Positions 1-5,844 of a DNA stretch of 7,138 nt are shown piece after piece. The stretch lies in NCBI GenBank assembly GCA_947484245.1, contig CANKOT010000117.1, positions 1-7,138 of the forward strand. The letters run 5' to 3'. A model generated the notes under the pieces. The model was not told where the DNA came from. It did no database searches and saw nothing but the letters and a program-made list of their open reading frames with translations. A program made the position numbers and the translations under genes. Source of the stretch: Comamonadaceae bacterium (GTDB lineage: Bacteria; Pseudomonadota; Gammaproteobacteria; Burkholderiales; Burkholderiaceae). How positions within the stretch are numbered: position 1 is the first letter of the stretch; each line of letters starts with the position of its first letter.

Positions 1-501
1 AAACAGTGAGCCCACCGATACGTTGGCCATCATGCCGTAAATCACAAACGGCAAACTGGGTGGAATGATGGGGCCCAAAGTGGCAGAAGCCGCTGTGACC
101 CCCACCGCAAATTCAGTGCTGTAGCCATGGTCTTTCATGGCCTTGATCTCAATCGTGCCCAAGCCTGCTGCATCGGCAATGGCCGTGCCGCTCATGCCAG
201 CAAACACCACCGAGCCCACCACGTTCACATGGCCCAAGCCGCCTTTCATCCAACCTACCAAAGCCAAGGCGTAGTTGTAAATTCGGTTGGTAATGCCGGC
301 ATTGTTCATGAGGTTGCCGGCCAAAATAAAGAAGGGCACGGCCAGCAAGGGAAAGCTGTCGATGCCAGACACCATGCGGTGAATGACGACGAAGGGTGGC
401 GAGCTTTGTGTCCAGAATAAATAAATGAGTGAGGCACCCGCCATGGCAATGGCCACCGGAATGCCGCCACTCATGAGCAATAAAAATAAAACTTTTAACA
501 T
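1..501 (-). CDS. dctM: TRAP transporter large permease DctM, N-terminal part (cut by window edge)
   Basis: This is the large membrane subunit of a tripartite ATP-independent periplasmic (TRAP) transporter, which uses an ion gradient to move substrate delivered by DctP across the inner membrane. The reading frame is open from the ATG at 501 to base 1 and gives 167 codons, against about 425-430 residues in the family, so the C-terminal 60% lies outside the window. The first residues (MLKVLFLLLMSGGIPVAIAM) are the usual hydrophobic DctM start. Family marks follow: FPLLAVPFFILAGNLMNNAG (about 50-69), the small-residue AGMSGTAIADAAGLG stretch (101-115) and TLGPIIPPS (141-149). The start lies 31 nt after the dctQ stop with only a weak purine-rich ribosome site (GAAAGAAAAG). 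ATG at codon 10 is a less likely alternative. Gene order and spacing make it the last visible gene of the gntR-dctPQM operon. The family call is secure. The substrate cannot be read from this subunit. Confidence 0.93.
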   Translation of the reverse strand, partial: MLKVLFLLLMSGGIPVAIAMAGASLIYLFWTQSSPPFVVIHRMVSGIDSFPLLAVPFFILAGNLMNNAGITNRIYNYALALVGWMKGGLGHVNVVGSVVFAGMSGTAIADAAGLGTIEIKAMKDHGYSTEFAVGVTAASATLGPIIPPSLPFVIYGMMANVSVGSLF

Positions 502-532
502 GTCTTTTCTTTCAAGCGTCGAAATGAAGCGA

Positions 533-1108
533 TCAACGGTCTGTCATTTCTGACTCGGGGCGCTGCAGCACGGTATAGCCACGTTGCCAATGAATTTTCA
601 TGACCCACATGGCGCGCAAACACATGGCTGCAAAGCCGGCCATGACCACGCCGTAAACCAAGTTCATGGGCAAATCGATGATGGTCATTTTGTAGGTGCC
701 GAGTTTTTGCATCATTTGGCCTGTGAGAACAGTGGCCGCACCAAAAAATGCAATGCGCATGAGGTCGACCAAGTGGTTCATGAACTTAGACAACCAGGCT
801 GGCATGAATTTATAGAAAAAGTCGACTTGAATGTGGTTGTTCTTGGCCACACCGATGGTGGCGCCTGTAAAGACGACGGCGATCAAGAGGTAGCGTGCAA
901 TTTCCTCTGTCCATGAGGCTGAGTTGTTCAGCACGTAGCGTGTAAAAAACTGATAGAACACAGTGGCGCCCAGCAACCAAAAGAAACCCAATGCGACCCA
1001 AGCTTCAATGGGCGTGCCAGACAAATCGACTTCTTCGTCAATGGCGTGAAACTGCCCATCGTCGCCCATCACTTTGGGCATGGCGTCAAGGTCGGGGGTG
1101 GTGCTCAT
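533..1108 (-). CDS. dctQ: TRAP transporter small permease DctQ
   Basis: This is the small membrane subunit of the TRAP transporter and pairs with DctM in the inner membrane. The 191-residue protein has a polar N-terminal tail of about 33 residues and four likely membrane segments, near 36-56, 70-88, 113-134 and 148-170. The family hallmark lies between segments 1 and 2: FFTRYVLNNSASWTEEIARY (about 54-73), with the conserved R-Y-V...W-x-E-E pattern, followed by the HIQVDFF element near 92-98. The length is slightly above the usual 160-180 because of the acidic N-terminal tail. The ATG at 1108 is supported by GAGGA at 1115-1119, six bases upstream. It sits 93 nt after dctP, a gap that holds a perfect stem-loop, and 31 nt before dctM. 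The family call is firm. Confidence 0.93.
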   Translation of the reverse strand: MSTTPDLDAMPKVMGDDGQFHAIDEEVDLSGTPIEAWVALGFFWLLGATVFYQFFTRYVLNNSASWTEEIARYLLIAVVFTGATIGVAKNNHIQVDFFYKFMPAWLSKFMNHLVDLMRIAFFGAATVLTGQMMQKLGTYKMTIIDLPMNLVYGVVMAGFAAMCLRAMWVMKIHWQRGYTVLQRPESEMTDR

Positions 1109-1131
1109 GGAAAATCCTCAAAAAGACTCAA

Positions 1132-1155
1132 AGGTCGAGCCCGGAGGCTCGACCT
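1132..1155 (-). promoter_or_regulatory. Intercistronic stem-loop between dctP and dctQ
   Basis: Two perfectly complementary 10-base arms, AGGTCGAGCC (1132-1141) and GGCTCGACCT (1146-1155), enclose a 4-base loop that reads TCCG in the transcript. Downstream in the transcript there is only a T-rich stretch (TTGAGTC followed by five T), not a clean run of U. It is therefore better read as a leaky terminator or a 3'-end stabiliser of dctP mRNA than as a full terminator. In TRAP operons the binding protein is usually needed in excess over the membrane subunits, and such a hairpin would provide that. The structure is seen in the sequence. The function is inference. Confidence 0.7.
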
Positions 1156-1182
1156 GCTTGAATGCACCTGAGCCTTGGGCCA

Positions 1183-1194
1183 GATGCATGCATC
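1183..1194. repeat. 12-bp perfect palindrome after the dctP stop codon
   Basis: GATGCATGCATC reads identically on both strands and sits 7 bp beyond the dctP stop codon, upstream of the larger stem-loop in the transcript. A palindrome without a spacer forms a poor RNA hairpin, so a transcript role is doubtful. It could be a protein site or chance. Confidence 0.35.
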
Positions 1195-1201
1195 AAACAA
1201 C

Positions 1202-2200
1202 TTACTTAGCAGCCTGAATTTTGTCGAAGTCAGTCTTGGTGAAACCCATGGATTCAAGTGGTTTGTTTTTCAAGACAGCATCTTGGAATGACTTGCGATC
1301 GACTTGCACAATCTGCAAACCCTTTTTCTTGAACTCGTCGACCAACTCGACTTCACGGGCTTTGATCTTGGCCGTAGCGCGAACAGCGGCTTCTTGCGTC
1401 ACGTCTGTGAAGATTTTCTTCTCTGCATCAGTGAGTTTGTTCCAGACATGGGGGGCAATTTGTGTGGTCAAACCATCCACAATGTGGCCCGTGAGCATGA
1501 TGGCCTTTTGAACTTCATAGAACTTCTTGGCTTCAATGGTGGTCAATGGATTCTCTTGAGCTTCCACGGTGCCGTTTTGCAGGGCCAAATAAACTTCGGC
1601 AAAAGCAATCGGGGTTGGGTTGGCGCCGCAAGACTCGGGCGTGGCGCGGTAAGCAGGAACGTCAGGCACGCGAATTTTCATGCCCTTCATGCCTGCGCAG
1701 TTGGTGAAGGCTTTTTGGGCGGTCGTGTGACGCGCACCGTAGTAGGTGTAGGCGGTCACTTGAATGCCTGTTTTGGCACGGAACTCGCTCACCATTTCTG
1801 CAAACACAGGACTCTTGGAGTAGGCAATGAGGTGGTCGCCATCACGGAAGATGAAGGGATAGTAAGCAATGCCGAAGCGGGGATAAGCGCGCGCTGCAAA
1901 AGAAGGGCCGCTGATGATCATGTCGACGGTGCCCAAGGTTAAGCCTTGGTTGATGTCGGTTTCTTTGCCCAATGTAGAGGCTGGAAATACTTGAATCTCG
2001 TATTTGCCGTTGGTGCGTTTTTTGATTTCTTCGCCAGCCCACACCGACTCGGTGTGATAGGGCTCTGAAGTTTCGTACACGTGCGCCCATTTGAGTTTGG
2101 TTTGCGCTTGCGCCACAGTGGCGCCCAATGCGGCCATCAGACCCAGGGCCACCATGCTGGCACTGGCCAAGACTTTCAGGGTGTTGCGTTTTGATTTCAT
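1202..2200 (-). CDS. dctP: TRAP transporter periplasmic substrate-binding protein DctP
   Basis: This is the periplasmic receptor that captures the substrate and hands it to the DctQM permease. The 332-residue protein begins with a Sec signal peptide: basic KSKR, a hydrophobic core at about 9-29, and a likely cut after AQA (30-32). The mature part starts TKLKWAHVYETSEPYH. DctP-family marks are GARHTT (155-160), MKGMKIRVPD (171-180) and ENPLTTIEAKKFYEVQ (216-231). Arg177 in the KIRVP motif matches the conserved arginine that pairs with the ligand carboxylate in TRAP binding proteins, and Arg157 and Asn217 are at the spacing of other ligand contacts. An organic acid, possibly a sugar acid, is therefore expected. 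Two cysteines in the mature protein (168 and 191) could form a disulfide. The ATG has a strong AGGAGA site. The neighbouring keto-deoxy-sugar enzymes suggest the substrate feeds that pathway. This is inference, and sialic-acid-type labels often given to such proteins are not supported by the context. Confidence 0.93.
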   Translation of the reverse strand: MKSKRNTLKVLASASMVALGLMAALGATVAQAQTKLKWAHVYETSEPYHTESVWAGEEIKKRTNGKYEIQVFPASTLGKETDINQGLTLGTVDMIISGPSFAARAYPRFGIAYYPFIFRDGDHLIAYSKSPVFAEMVSEFRAKTGIQVTAYTYYGARHTTAQKAFTNCAGMKGMKIRVPDVPAYRATPESCGANPTPIAFAEVYLALQNGTVEAQENPLTTIEAKKFYEVQKAIMLTGHIVDGLTTQIAPHVWNKLTDAEKKIFTDVTQEAAVRATAKIKAREVELVDEFKKKGLQIVQVDRKSFQDAVLKNKPLESMGFTKTDFDKIQAAK

Positions 2201-2204
2201 GTTG

Positions 2205-2210
2205 TCTCCT
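2205..2210 (-). promoter_or_regulatory. Strong ribosome binding site of dctP
   Basis: AGGAGA lies four bases before the dctP ATG in the 46-nt gap after the regulator gene. It is the best ribosome site in the minus-strand operon, in keeping with high demand for the binding protein. The gap is too short for an obvious separate promoter. Confidence 0.75.
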
Positions 2211-2246
2211 ATTGAGGTTTGAAAAAGGGAATTTGCTGGCGAAAAA

Positions 2247-2966
2247 CTAATGACGAGAAGGCGCGCTTCGCCAGCTAGCGCTGAATCGTTTGTGAGCTTG
2301 TTTTAAATGCTTTTGCATGCTTTTTCGGGCAGCCTGAGGATCGTGCGCCTCAATGGCCGACAAAACCTCTTGGTGCTCTGCAATGGCAGCGACCCATGAA
2401 GCCGGTGATTCAAAGTAATCACCCAAGCGCTCAAACAAGGGGCCGGTTCTGGCTTGCAGATAACCTTTCAGGGTGTCCTGCAGCACACTGTTGACGCAGG
2501 CGTTGGCAATGGCCATGTGAAAAGCGATGTCACTGTCTCTGGGGATGCGTCCTGCCTTGGCATCTTTTTGCATGGCCTTGAGTGCCACAGCAATGGCTTT
2601 GATATCTTTGTCCGTGGCATGCTCGGCGGCCAGGGCTGCCATTTCAGTTTCAATCAACGAGCGTGCGCTCATGACCTCGAGGGGGCCCCATTCGGCATAG
2701 GCAATGCTTGGCGCAACGTGGGCTGAACCTTTACGCTTGCTGAGTGTTTTAACGTAGATGCCAGACCCTGTGCGAACTTCAATCACGCCCTCGACTTCCA
2801 AGGCAATGAGCGCTTCTCTGACAGAAGGACGGCTGAAGCCAAGCTGGACCGCCAAGTCGCGCTCGGCCGGCAAGCGTGAACCGACCGCAAATTCACCGGA
2901 GGAAATCAATCCTTGGATTTGCTTGGCAATTTGGCGGTACAGCCGTTGGGGTTCTAAAGATTTCAC
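2247..2966 (-). CDS. GntR-family transcriptional regulator, FadR subfamily (FCD domain)
   Basis: This is a dimeric DNA-binding regulator expected to respond to a carboxylate metabolite. The 239-residue protein has a winged helix at about 8-76, with the GntR signature SRLPAERDLAVQLGFSRPSV (30-49) then REAL, and the wing VIEVRTGSGIYV (61-72). An all-helical FCD ligand domain spans about 97-225. Asp146, His150, His198 and His220 occupy the positions of the metal-binding Asp/His set typical of FCD domains. Arg36, Arg46 and Arg50 are in the positions that read TGGTnnnACCA operators in FadR-type proteins. The start is GTG at 2966: an in-frame TGA lies two codons upstream and the next Met is residue 100. 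Ribosome-site complementarity is weak. It is the first gene of the operon, 46 nt before dctP, and faces the dehydrogenase operon. It probably represses both arms until its sugar-acid effector is present. The direction of control and the effector are inference. Confidence 0.92.
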   Translation of the reverse strand: MKSLEPQRLYRQIAKQIQGLISSGEFAVGSRLPAERDLAVQLGFSRPSVREALIALEVEGVIEVRTGSGIYVKTLSKRKGSAHVAPSIAYAEWGPLEVMSARSLIETEMAALAAEHATDKDIKAIAVALKAMQKDAKAGRIPRDSDIAFHMAIANACVNSVLQDTLKGYLQARTGPLFERLGDYFESPASWVAAIAEHQEVLSAIEAHDPQAARKSMQKHLKQAHKRFSASWRSAPSRH

Positions 2967-2990
2967 AGCTCAGGGAATACGAGGATTGGA

Positions 2991-3009
2991 CAATTGGTCA
3001 GACCAGTTG
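2991..3009. promoter_or_regulatory. FadR-type GntR operator in the divergent control region
   Basis: CAATTGGTC-A-GACCAGTTG is an inverted repeat with 9-base arms matching at eight of nine positions around a central A at 3000. Its core TGGTCAGACCA fits the TGGTnnnACCA pattern known for FadR-subfamily regulators such as FadR, PdhR, LldR and UxuR. It lies 25 bp upstream of the GTG of the FadR-type gene, between the two divergent operons, so it is very probably that protein's own binding site. Confidence 0.85.
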
Positions 3010-3224
3010 CACAATCTTCACATGGAACCTGAGTGAGGGTCAAGCCAGTTTTGATACGCATAAACCCGAACTCCGCACACAAATTTTCTACAGCATGTCT
3101 TCAGTCACCGTCGAGCGCATCTCTTTGCGTCAAATCAATTTAATGCCCGTCACGGCAGGCTTGAGCTTCGAATGGAATTGGGAAGCTGTTCATCAACGTC
3201 AAAAATTCATTTGGAGATTCAAGC
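3010..3224 (+). other. Leader/promoter region of the dehydrogenase operon
   Basis: This 215-bp stretch has no convincing gene. It must hold the forward promoter or its leader RNA. Two candidates are visible. TTGGAC (2986-2991) and CACAAT (3010-3015) are spaced 18 bp apart with the operator exactly between them. A TTTAAT -10-like box at 3139-3144 is nearer the gene but has no clear -35 box. A 6-bp inverted repeat, AGCTTC (3164-3169) and GAAGCT (3182-3187), is present but weak. GGAGA at 3213-3217 is the ribosome site for the ATG at 3225. If the upstream promoter is used, the leader is about 200 nt, which is long for a simple operon. Confidence 0.4.
3014..3043 (-). promoter_or_regulatory. Candidate promoter of the gntR-dctPQM operon
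   Basis: On the minus strand TTGACC (3038-3043) is a good -35 box, followed after 18 bp by GAAGAT (3014-3019), a poor -10 box that is preceded by an extended TG-n element. Transcription would start close to 3007, inside the operator at 2991-3009, so a bound regulator would block initiation. This is pattern reading only. Confidence 0.4.
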
Positions 3225-3959
3225 ATGAGACTGAAAAACAAAACTATTCTGGTCACAGCGGCAGGTCAGGGCATTGGACACGCTGCGGTGTTGGCCATGG
3301 CGGCAGAGGGTGCCACGGTGTGGGCCACCGACGTCAACCCTGAACTCCTCAAAAGCTATGCGGGTGTGGCCAATGTTCACACCGCCGTGCTAGATGTGAT
3401 GAACAAAGACGACATCCACAAACAAGTGGCCCTCATTCCCCGCATTGATGCTTTGTTCAATTGCGCGGGTGTTGTGCATGGCGGCACCATTTTGCAGGCC
3501 ACCGACAAAGACTGGGACTTTGCGTTCAATCTCAACGCCCGTGGTCAGTATTGGATGATTCAAGCGGTTCTGCCCAAAATGTTGGAACAGGGCGGTGGCA
3601 GCATCATCAACATGGCCAGTGTGTGCTCCAGTGTAAGAGGTTTGCCCAATCGCTTTATTTATGGCGCTTCCAAAGCGGCGGTCATTGGCCTGACCAAAAG
3701 CGTTGCGGCCGACTTTGTCACGAAAGGTATTCGTTGCAATGCCATTTGCCCTGGCACCGTAGACACGCCCTCTTTGCATGATCGCATCAACTCTGAAGCT
3801 GATCCCGTCCAGGCGCGCAAAAATTTCATTGCCAGGCAACCCATGGGCCGCTTGGCGCAAGCGCACGAAATTGCGCCCATTGTGGTTTTCTTGGCCTCCG
3901 ATGAAGCGATCTTTGCCACGGGCAACGCTTACATGGTGGATGGCGGCATGACCATTTAA
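3225..3959 (+). CDS. Short-chain dehydrogenase, probable 2-keto-3-deoxy-L-fuconate 4-dehydrogenase
   Basis: This NAD(H)-dependent cytosolic enzyme probably oxidises the C4 hydroxyl of a 2-keto-3-deoxy sugar acid (fuconate, rhamnonate or pentonate type) to the 2,4-diketo acid. At 244 residues it is a classical SDR. The cofactor loop is TAAGQGIG (11-18), the TAA variant replacing TGG that is seen in DHRS6-like and keto-deoxy-fuconate dehydrogenases. Asp36 at the end of strand 2 indicates NAD rather than NADP. NCAG is at 79-82, and the catalytic residues are Asn104, Ser132, Tyr146 and Lys150 (YGASK). Long stretches match my memory of the DHRS6-like group, including KDWDF, RGLPNRFIYGASKAAVIGL and CPGTVDTPSL (175-184). 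The ATG has GGAGA seven bases upstream. It is followed after 47 nt by a second SDR and then by the hydrolase expected to use its product, which supports this role over a generic 3-oxoacyl reductase label. The exact sugar is unproven. Confidence 0.8.
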   Translation: MRLKNKTILVTAAGQGIGHAAVLAMAAEGATVWATDVNPELLKSYAGVANVHTAVLDVMNKDDIHKQVALIPRIDALFNCAGVVHGGTILQATDKDWDFAFNLNARGQYWMIQAVLPKMLEQGGGSIINMASVCSSVRGLPNRFIYGASKAAVIGLTKSVAADFVTKGIRCNAICPGTVDTPSLHDRINSEADPVQARKNFIARQPMGRLAQAHEIAPIVVFLASDEAIFATGNAYMVDGGMTI

Positions 3960-4006
3960 CAGATACAACTGACCCCACCTTCAACCTCCAACTTTCAAAG
4001 AATTCC

Positions 4007-4756
4007 ATGAATCAATATGACATGAAAGGCCGCCATGCGGTCATCACCGGTGGCGCCACCGGTTTAGGCTATGCCATTGCAGAGCGCGTGCTGGCCTCGG
4101 GCGGCAGCGTCACGCTGTGGGATCGCGATGAAGCGGGCATGGCCAAAGCGGCGGCCAGCTTGAAGCATCCTGGCCATGTGCATACCGTCAAAGTGGATGT
4201 GGCCCAACATGCTTCCGTGGCAGCGGCCACTGAAGCCACCTTGAAGAACGGACCTGTTGACGCCGTGGTCAATTGCGCGGGCATCACCGGCCCCAACACA
4301 CAAGTTTGGAATTACCCTGTCGATGCTTGGCAGCAAGTGATGGACGTCAACATCAACGGGGTGTTTTATTGCTGCCGCGAGTGGGCACCGCACTTGAAAG
4401 ACCGTCCTGCGGGCCGAATCGTCAACATCGCGTCCGTGGCCGGTAAAGATGGCAACCCCAATGCCAGCGCTTACAGTGCCAGCAAAGCGGCCGTCATGGC
4501 CATCACCAAATCACTGGGCAAAGAATTGGCTGCCACCAATGTGCGTGTGAACTGTGTCACGCCAGCGGCTGTTAAAACCGCCATCTTTGACCAGATGACG
4601 CCCGAGCACATTCAGTTCATGTTGTCCAAAATTCCCATGGGTCGTTTTGGCACCCCCGAAGAAGTGGCCGCCATGGTGACTTGGTTGCTCACAGAAGATT
4701 GCTCTTTCTCAACGGGCGCCGTGTTTGATTTGTCAGGCGGTCGTTCTACCTATTGA
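4007..4756 (+). CDS. Short-chain dehydrogenase/reductase, probable sugar or sugar-acid dehydrogenase
   Basis: This classical SDR has 249 residues. It has the cofactor loop TGGATGLG (14-21), Asp39 in WDRD suggesting NAD preference, NCAG at 89-92, and a full catalytic set of Asn115, Ser143, Tyr156 and Lys160 (YSASK). After strand 6 it reads TPAAVKTAI where most SDRs have a PG motif. The C-terminus DLSGGRSTY ends the fold normally. It differs widely from the upstream SDR and is not a tandem duplicate. Given its place between a probable keto-deoxy-sugar-acid dehydrogenase and its hydrolase, it may act at C1 of the free sugar (L-fucose or L-rhamnose 1-dehydrogenase type), or be a second dehydrogenase for a related keto-deoxy acid. 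Sequence alone does not decide, and a FabG-like label would be too generic. The ATG at 4007 has only a weak site (AAAGAA), and Met6 at 4022 has none. It is cotranscribed with the neighbouring genes. Confidence 0.88.
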   Translation: MNQYDMKGRHAVITGGATGLGYAIAERVLASGGSVTLWDRDEAGMAKAAASLKHPGHVHTVKVDVAQHASVAAATEATLKNGPVDAVVNCAGITGPNTQVWNYPVDAWQQVMDVNINGVFYCCREWAPHLKDRPAGRIVNIASVAGKDGNPNASAYSASKAAVMAITKSLGKELAATNVRVNCVTPAAVKTAIFDQMTPEHIQFMLSKIPMGRFGTPEEVAAMVTWLLTEDCSFSTGAVFDLSGGRSTY

Positions 4757-4826
4757 GCTTTTTTTAAAGCACAATCACATTCGTTTAAAAATTCATTTCC
4801 TCATTTGTTAATTTAAGGATTTCTTC
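4757..4826 (+). other. AT-rich gap before the hydrolase gene, with its ribosome site
   Basis: This 70-nt, strikingly A/T-rich gap contains GCTTT-TTTT-AAAGC (4757-4770), a 5-bp hairpin too weak to terminate transcription, and AAGGA (4815-4819) seven bases before the hydrolase ATG. The low GC could favour an internal promoter or open mRNA for strong initiation, but no convincing -35/-10 pair was found. Confidence 0.35.
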
Positions 4827-5693
4827 ATGAAACTCGTTCGCTACGGCCAACCCGGCAAAGAAAAACCAGGTCTCATTGACGCGGCAGGTAAGCTGCGCGA
4901 CTTAAGTGGTGTGGTCTCTGACATTGGCCCTGATCAACTGTCTGACAAAGTCTTGACCAAATTGGCCAAACTCAAAACTGACAAGTTGCCCTTGGTCAAA
5001 GGCAAGCCTCGCATGGGTTGCCCTGTGGCCAACGTGCGCAAGTTCATTGCCATTGGTTTGAACTACGCCGATCATGCTGCTGAGTCCAACTTGCCCGTGC
5101 CCAAAGAACCCATCGTGTTCATGAAGACCACCTCGTGCATTCAGGGCCCTGACGACGAAGTCATGCTGCCCAAAGGCTCGGTCAAGTCCGACTGGGAAGT
5201 GGAGTTGGGCATCGTCATTGGCAAGCACGCCAGCTATGTCTCGCAAAAGGAAGCCCTTAACTATGTGGCCGGCTATTGCACCATCAACGACGTGAGCGAA
5301 CGCGAATACCAAATCGAGCGCGGCGGCACATGGGACAAGGGCAAGGGGTGCGACACCTTCGGCCCCATCGGTCCTTGGATGGTTACCAAGGATGAAGTAC
5401 CCAATGTCCAGAATTTGAAAATGTTCTTGGACGTGAACGGCCAGCGCATGCAAACCGGCACCACCAAAACCATGATTTTTGGCGTCACCAAACTGGTGAG
5501 CTACGTCAGCCAGTTCATGACCTTGGAGCCAGGCGACATCATCACCACGGGCACACCACCCGGCGTGGGCATGGGCGTCAAAAAAGACGGCAAGCCTGCG
5601 CCCGTGTACCTCAAGAAGGGTGACGTCATGCACCTGGGCATTGAAGGCTTGGGCGAGCAAACGCAAAAAGTGGTGGCCTATCGCAAGACTTAA
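4827..5693 (+). CDS. Fumarylacetoacetate-hydrolase-family protein, probable 2,4-diketo-3-deoxy-L-fuconate/-rhamnonate hydrolase
   Basis: This is a cytosolic, divalent-metal-dependent C-C bond hydrolase, predicted to split a 2,4-diketo-3-deoxy sugar acid into pyruvate and L-lactate (glycolate for a pentonate). The 288-residue protein starts with the short N-terminal domain typical of this branch (MKLVRYG...KPGLID...RDLSGVV). The FAH core follows: FIAIGLNYADHAAES (73-87) with His83, the metal ligands Glu124 and Glu126 in DWEVELGIVIG (122-132) and Asp155 in NDVSERE (154-160), then WDKGKGCDTFGPIGPW (169-184), and TTGTPPGVG (240-248) near the active site. Length and motifs match the 280-290-residue diketo-deoxy-fuconate hydrolase group better than fumarylacetoacetase (about 420) or catechol meta-cleavage enzymes. 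It follows two dehydrogenases in one operon that ends at a strong terminator. The family is certain. The substrate rests on resemblance and context. Confidence 0.85.
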   Translation: MKLVRYGQPGKEKPGLIDAAGKLRDLSGVVSDIGPDQLSDKVLTKLAKLKTDKLPLVKGKPRMGCPVANVRKFIAIGLNYADHAAESNLPVPKEPIVFMKTTSCIQGPDDEVMLPKGSVKSDWEVELGIVIGKHASYVSQKEALNYVAGYCTINDVSEREYQIERGGTWDKGKGCDTFGPIGPWMVTKDEVPNVQNLKMFLDVNGQRMQTGTTKTMIFGVTKLVSYVSQFMTLEPGDIITTGTPPGVGMGVKKDGKPAPVYLKKGDVMHLGIEGLGEQTQKVVAYRKT

Positions 5694-5761
5694 ATTGCCA
5701 GCACGCATGCGCAAAGCTTGAGTGCAACCCCAGGCTGCCCAAACCAATAAGGTGGCCAATG

Positions 5762-5797
5762 AGGCGAGTCAGGAATAACCCTGATTCGCCTTTTTTT
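5762..5797 (+). terminator. Rho-independent terminator of the dehydrogenase/hydrolase operon
   Basis: A 12-bp stem, AGGCGAGTCAGG (5762-5773) with CCTGATTCGCCT (5780-5791), has a single G-U pair and a 6-base loop AATAAC. It runs directly into seven T (5791-5797). There is no T run on the other strand, so it acts in the plus direction only. It lies 68 nt after the hydrolase stop and isolates the TetR unit. Confidence 0.93.
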
Positions 5798-5815
5798 ACG
5801 GACGAAGCAGTCATT

Positions 5816-5844
5816 TTGATGCAAAATAGAACGAGCGTTCTATT
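5816..5844 (+). promoter_or_regulatory. Candidate promoter of the TetR-family gene
   Basis: TTGATG (5816-5821) and TCTATT (5839-5844), 17 bp apart, are the best -35/-10 pair before the gene. The inverted repeat at 5823-5846 fills the spacer and -10 box. Transcription would start at about 5851, practically at the ATG (5853), which would give a leaderless mRNA. Each box matches consensus at only four of six positions. Confidence 0.4.

Noticed and set aside
127..420. 97-codon plus-strand frame opposite dctM
   Set aside because: It is a mirror frame of the conserved dctM coding sequence, His/Ala-rich, with no motifs.
1304..1942. 212-codon open frame antisense to dctP
   Set aside because: Its composition is that of a mirror frame of dctP, with no family motifs and no credible ribosome site.
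2876..3343. 155-codon plus-strand frame spanning the control region into the first SDR
   Set aside because: It starts inside the regulator gene, covers the operator, and ends inside the SDR in another frame as low-complexity Gly/His/Arg sequence. A shorter version from ATG 3095 has no ribosome site and no recognisable relative.
3390..3968. 192-codon open frame antisense to the first SDR
   Set aside because: It overlaps a full-length SDR with intact catalytic residues. The antisense product has no known motif.
4757..4770. Hairpin GCTTT/AAAGC after the second SDR as a terminator
   Set aside because: The stem is only 5 bp and A/T-rich, the T run lies in the loop rather than after the stem, and the next gene of the same pathway follows within 70 nt.
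4902..5759. Long (285-codon) open frame antisense to the hydrolase gene
   Set aside because: It is a shadow of a strongly coding gene: His/Ala/Gly/Val-rich composition, no recognisable domain, and it runs across the terminator region. The plus-strand hydrolase explains the sequence.
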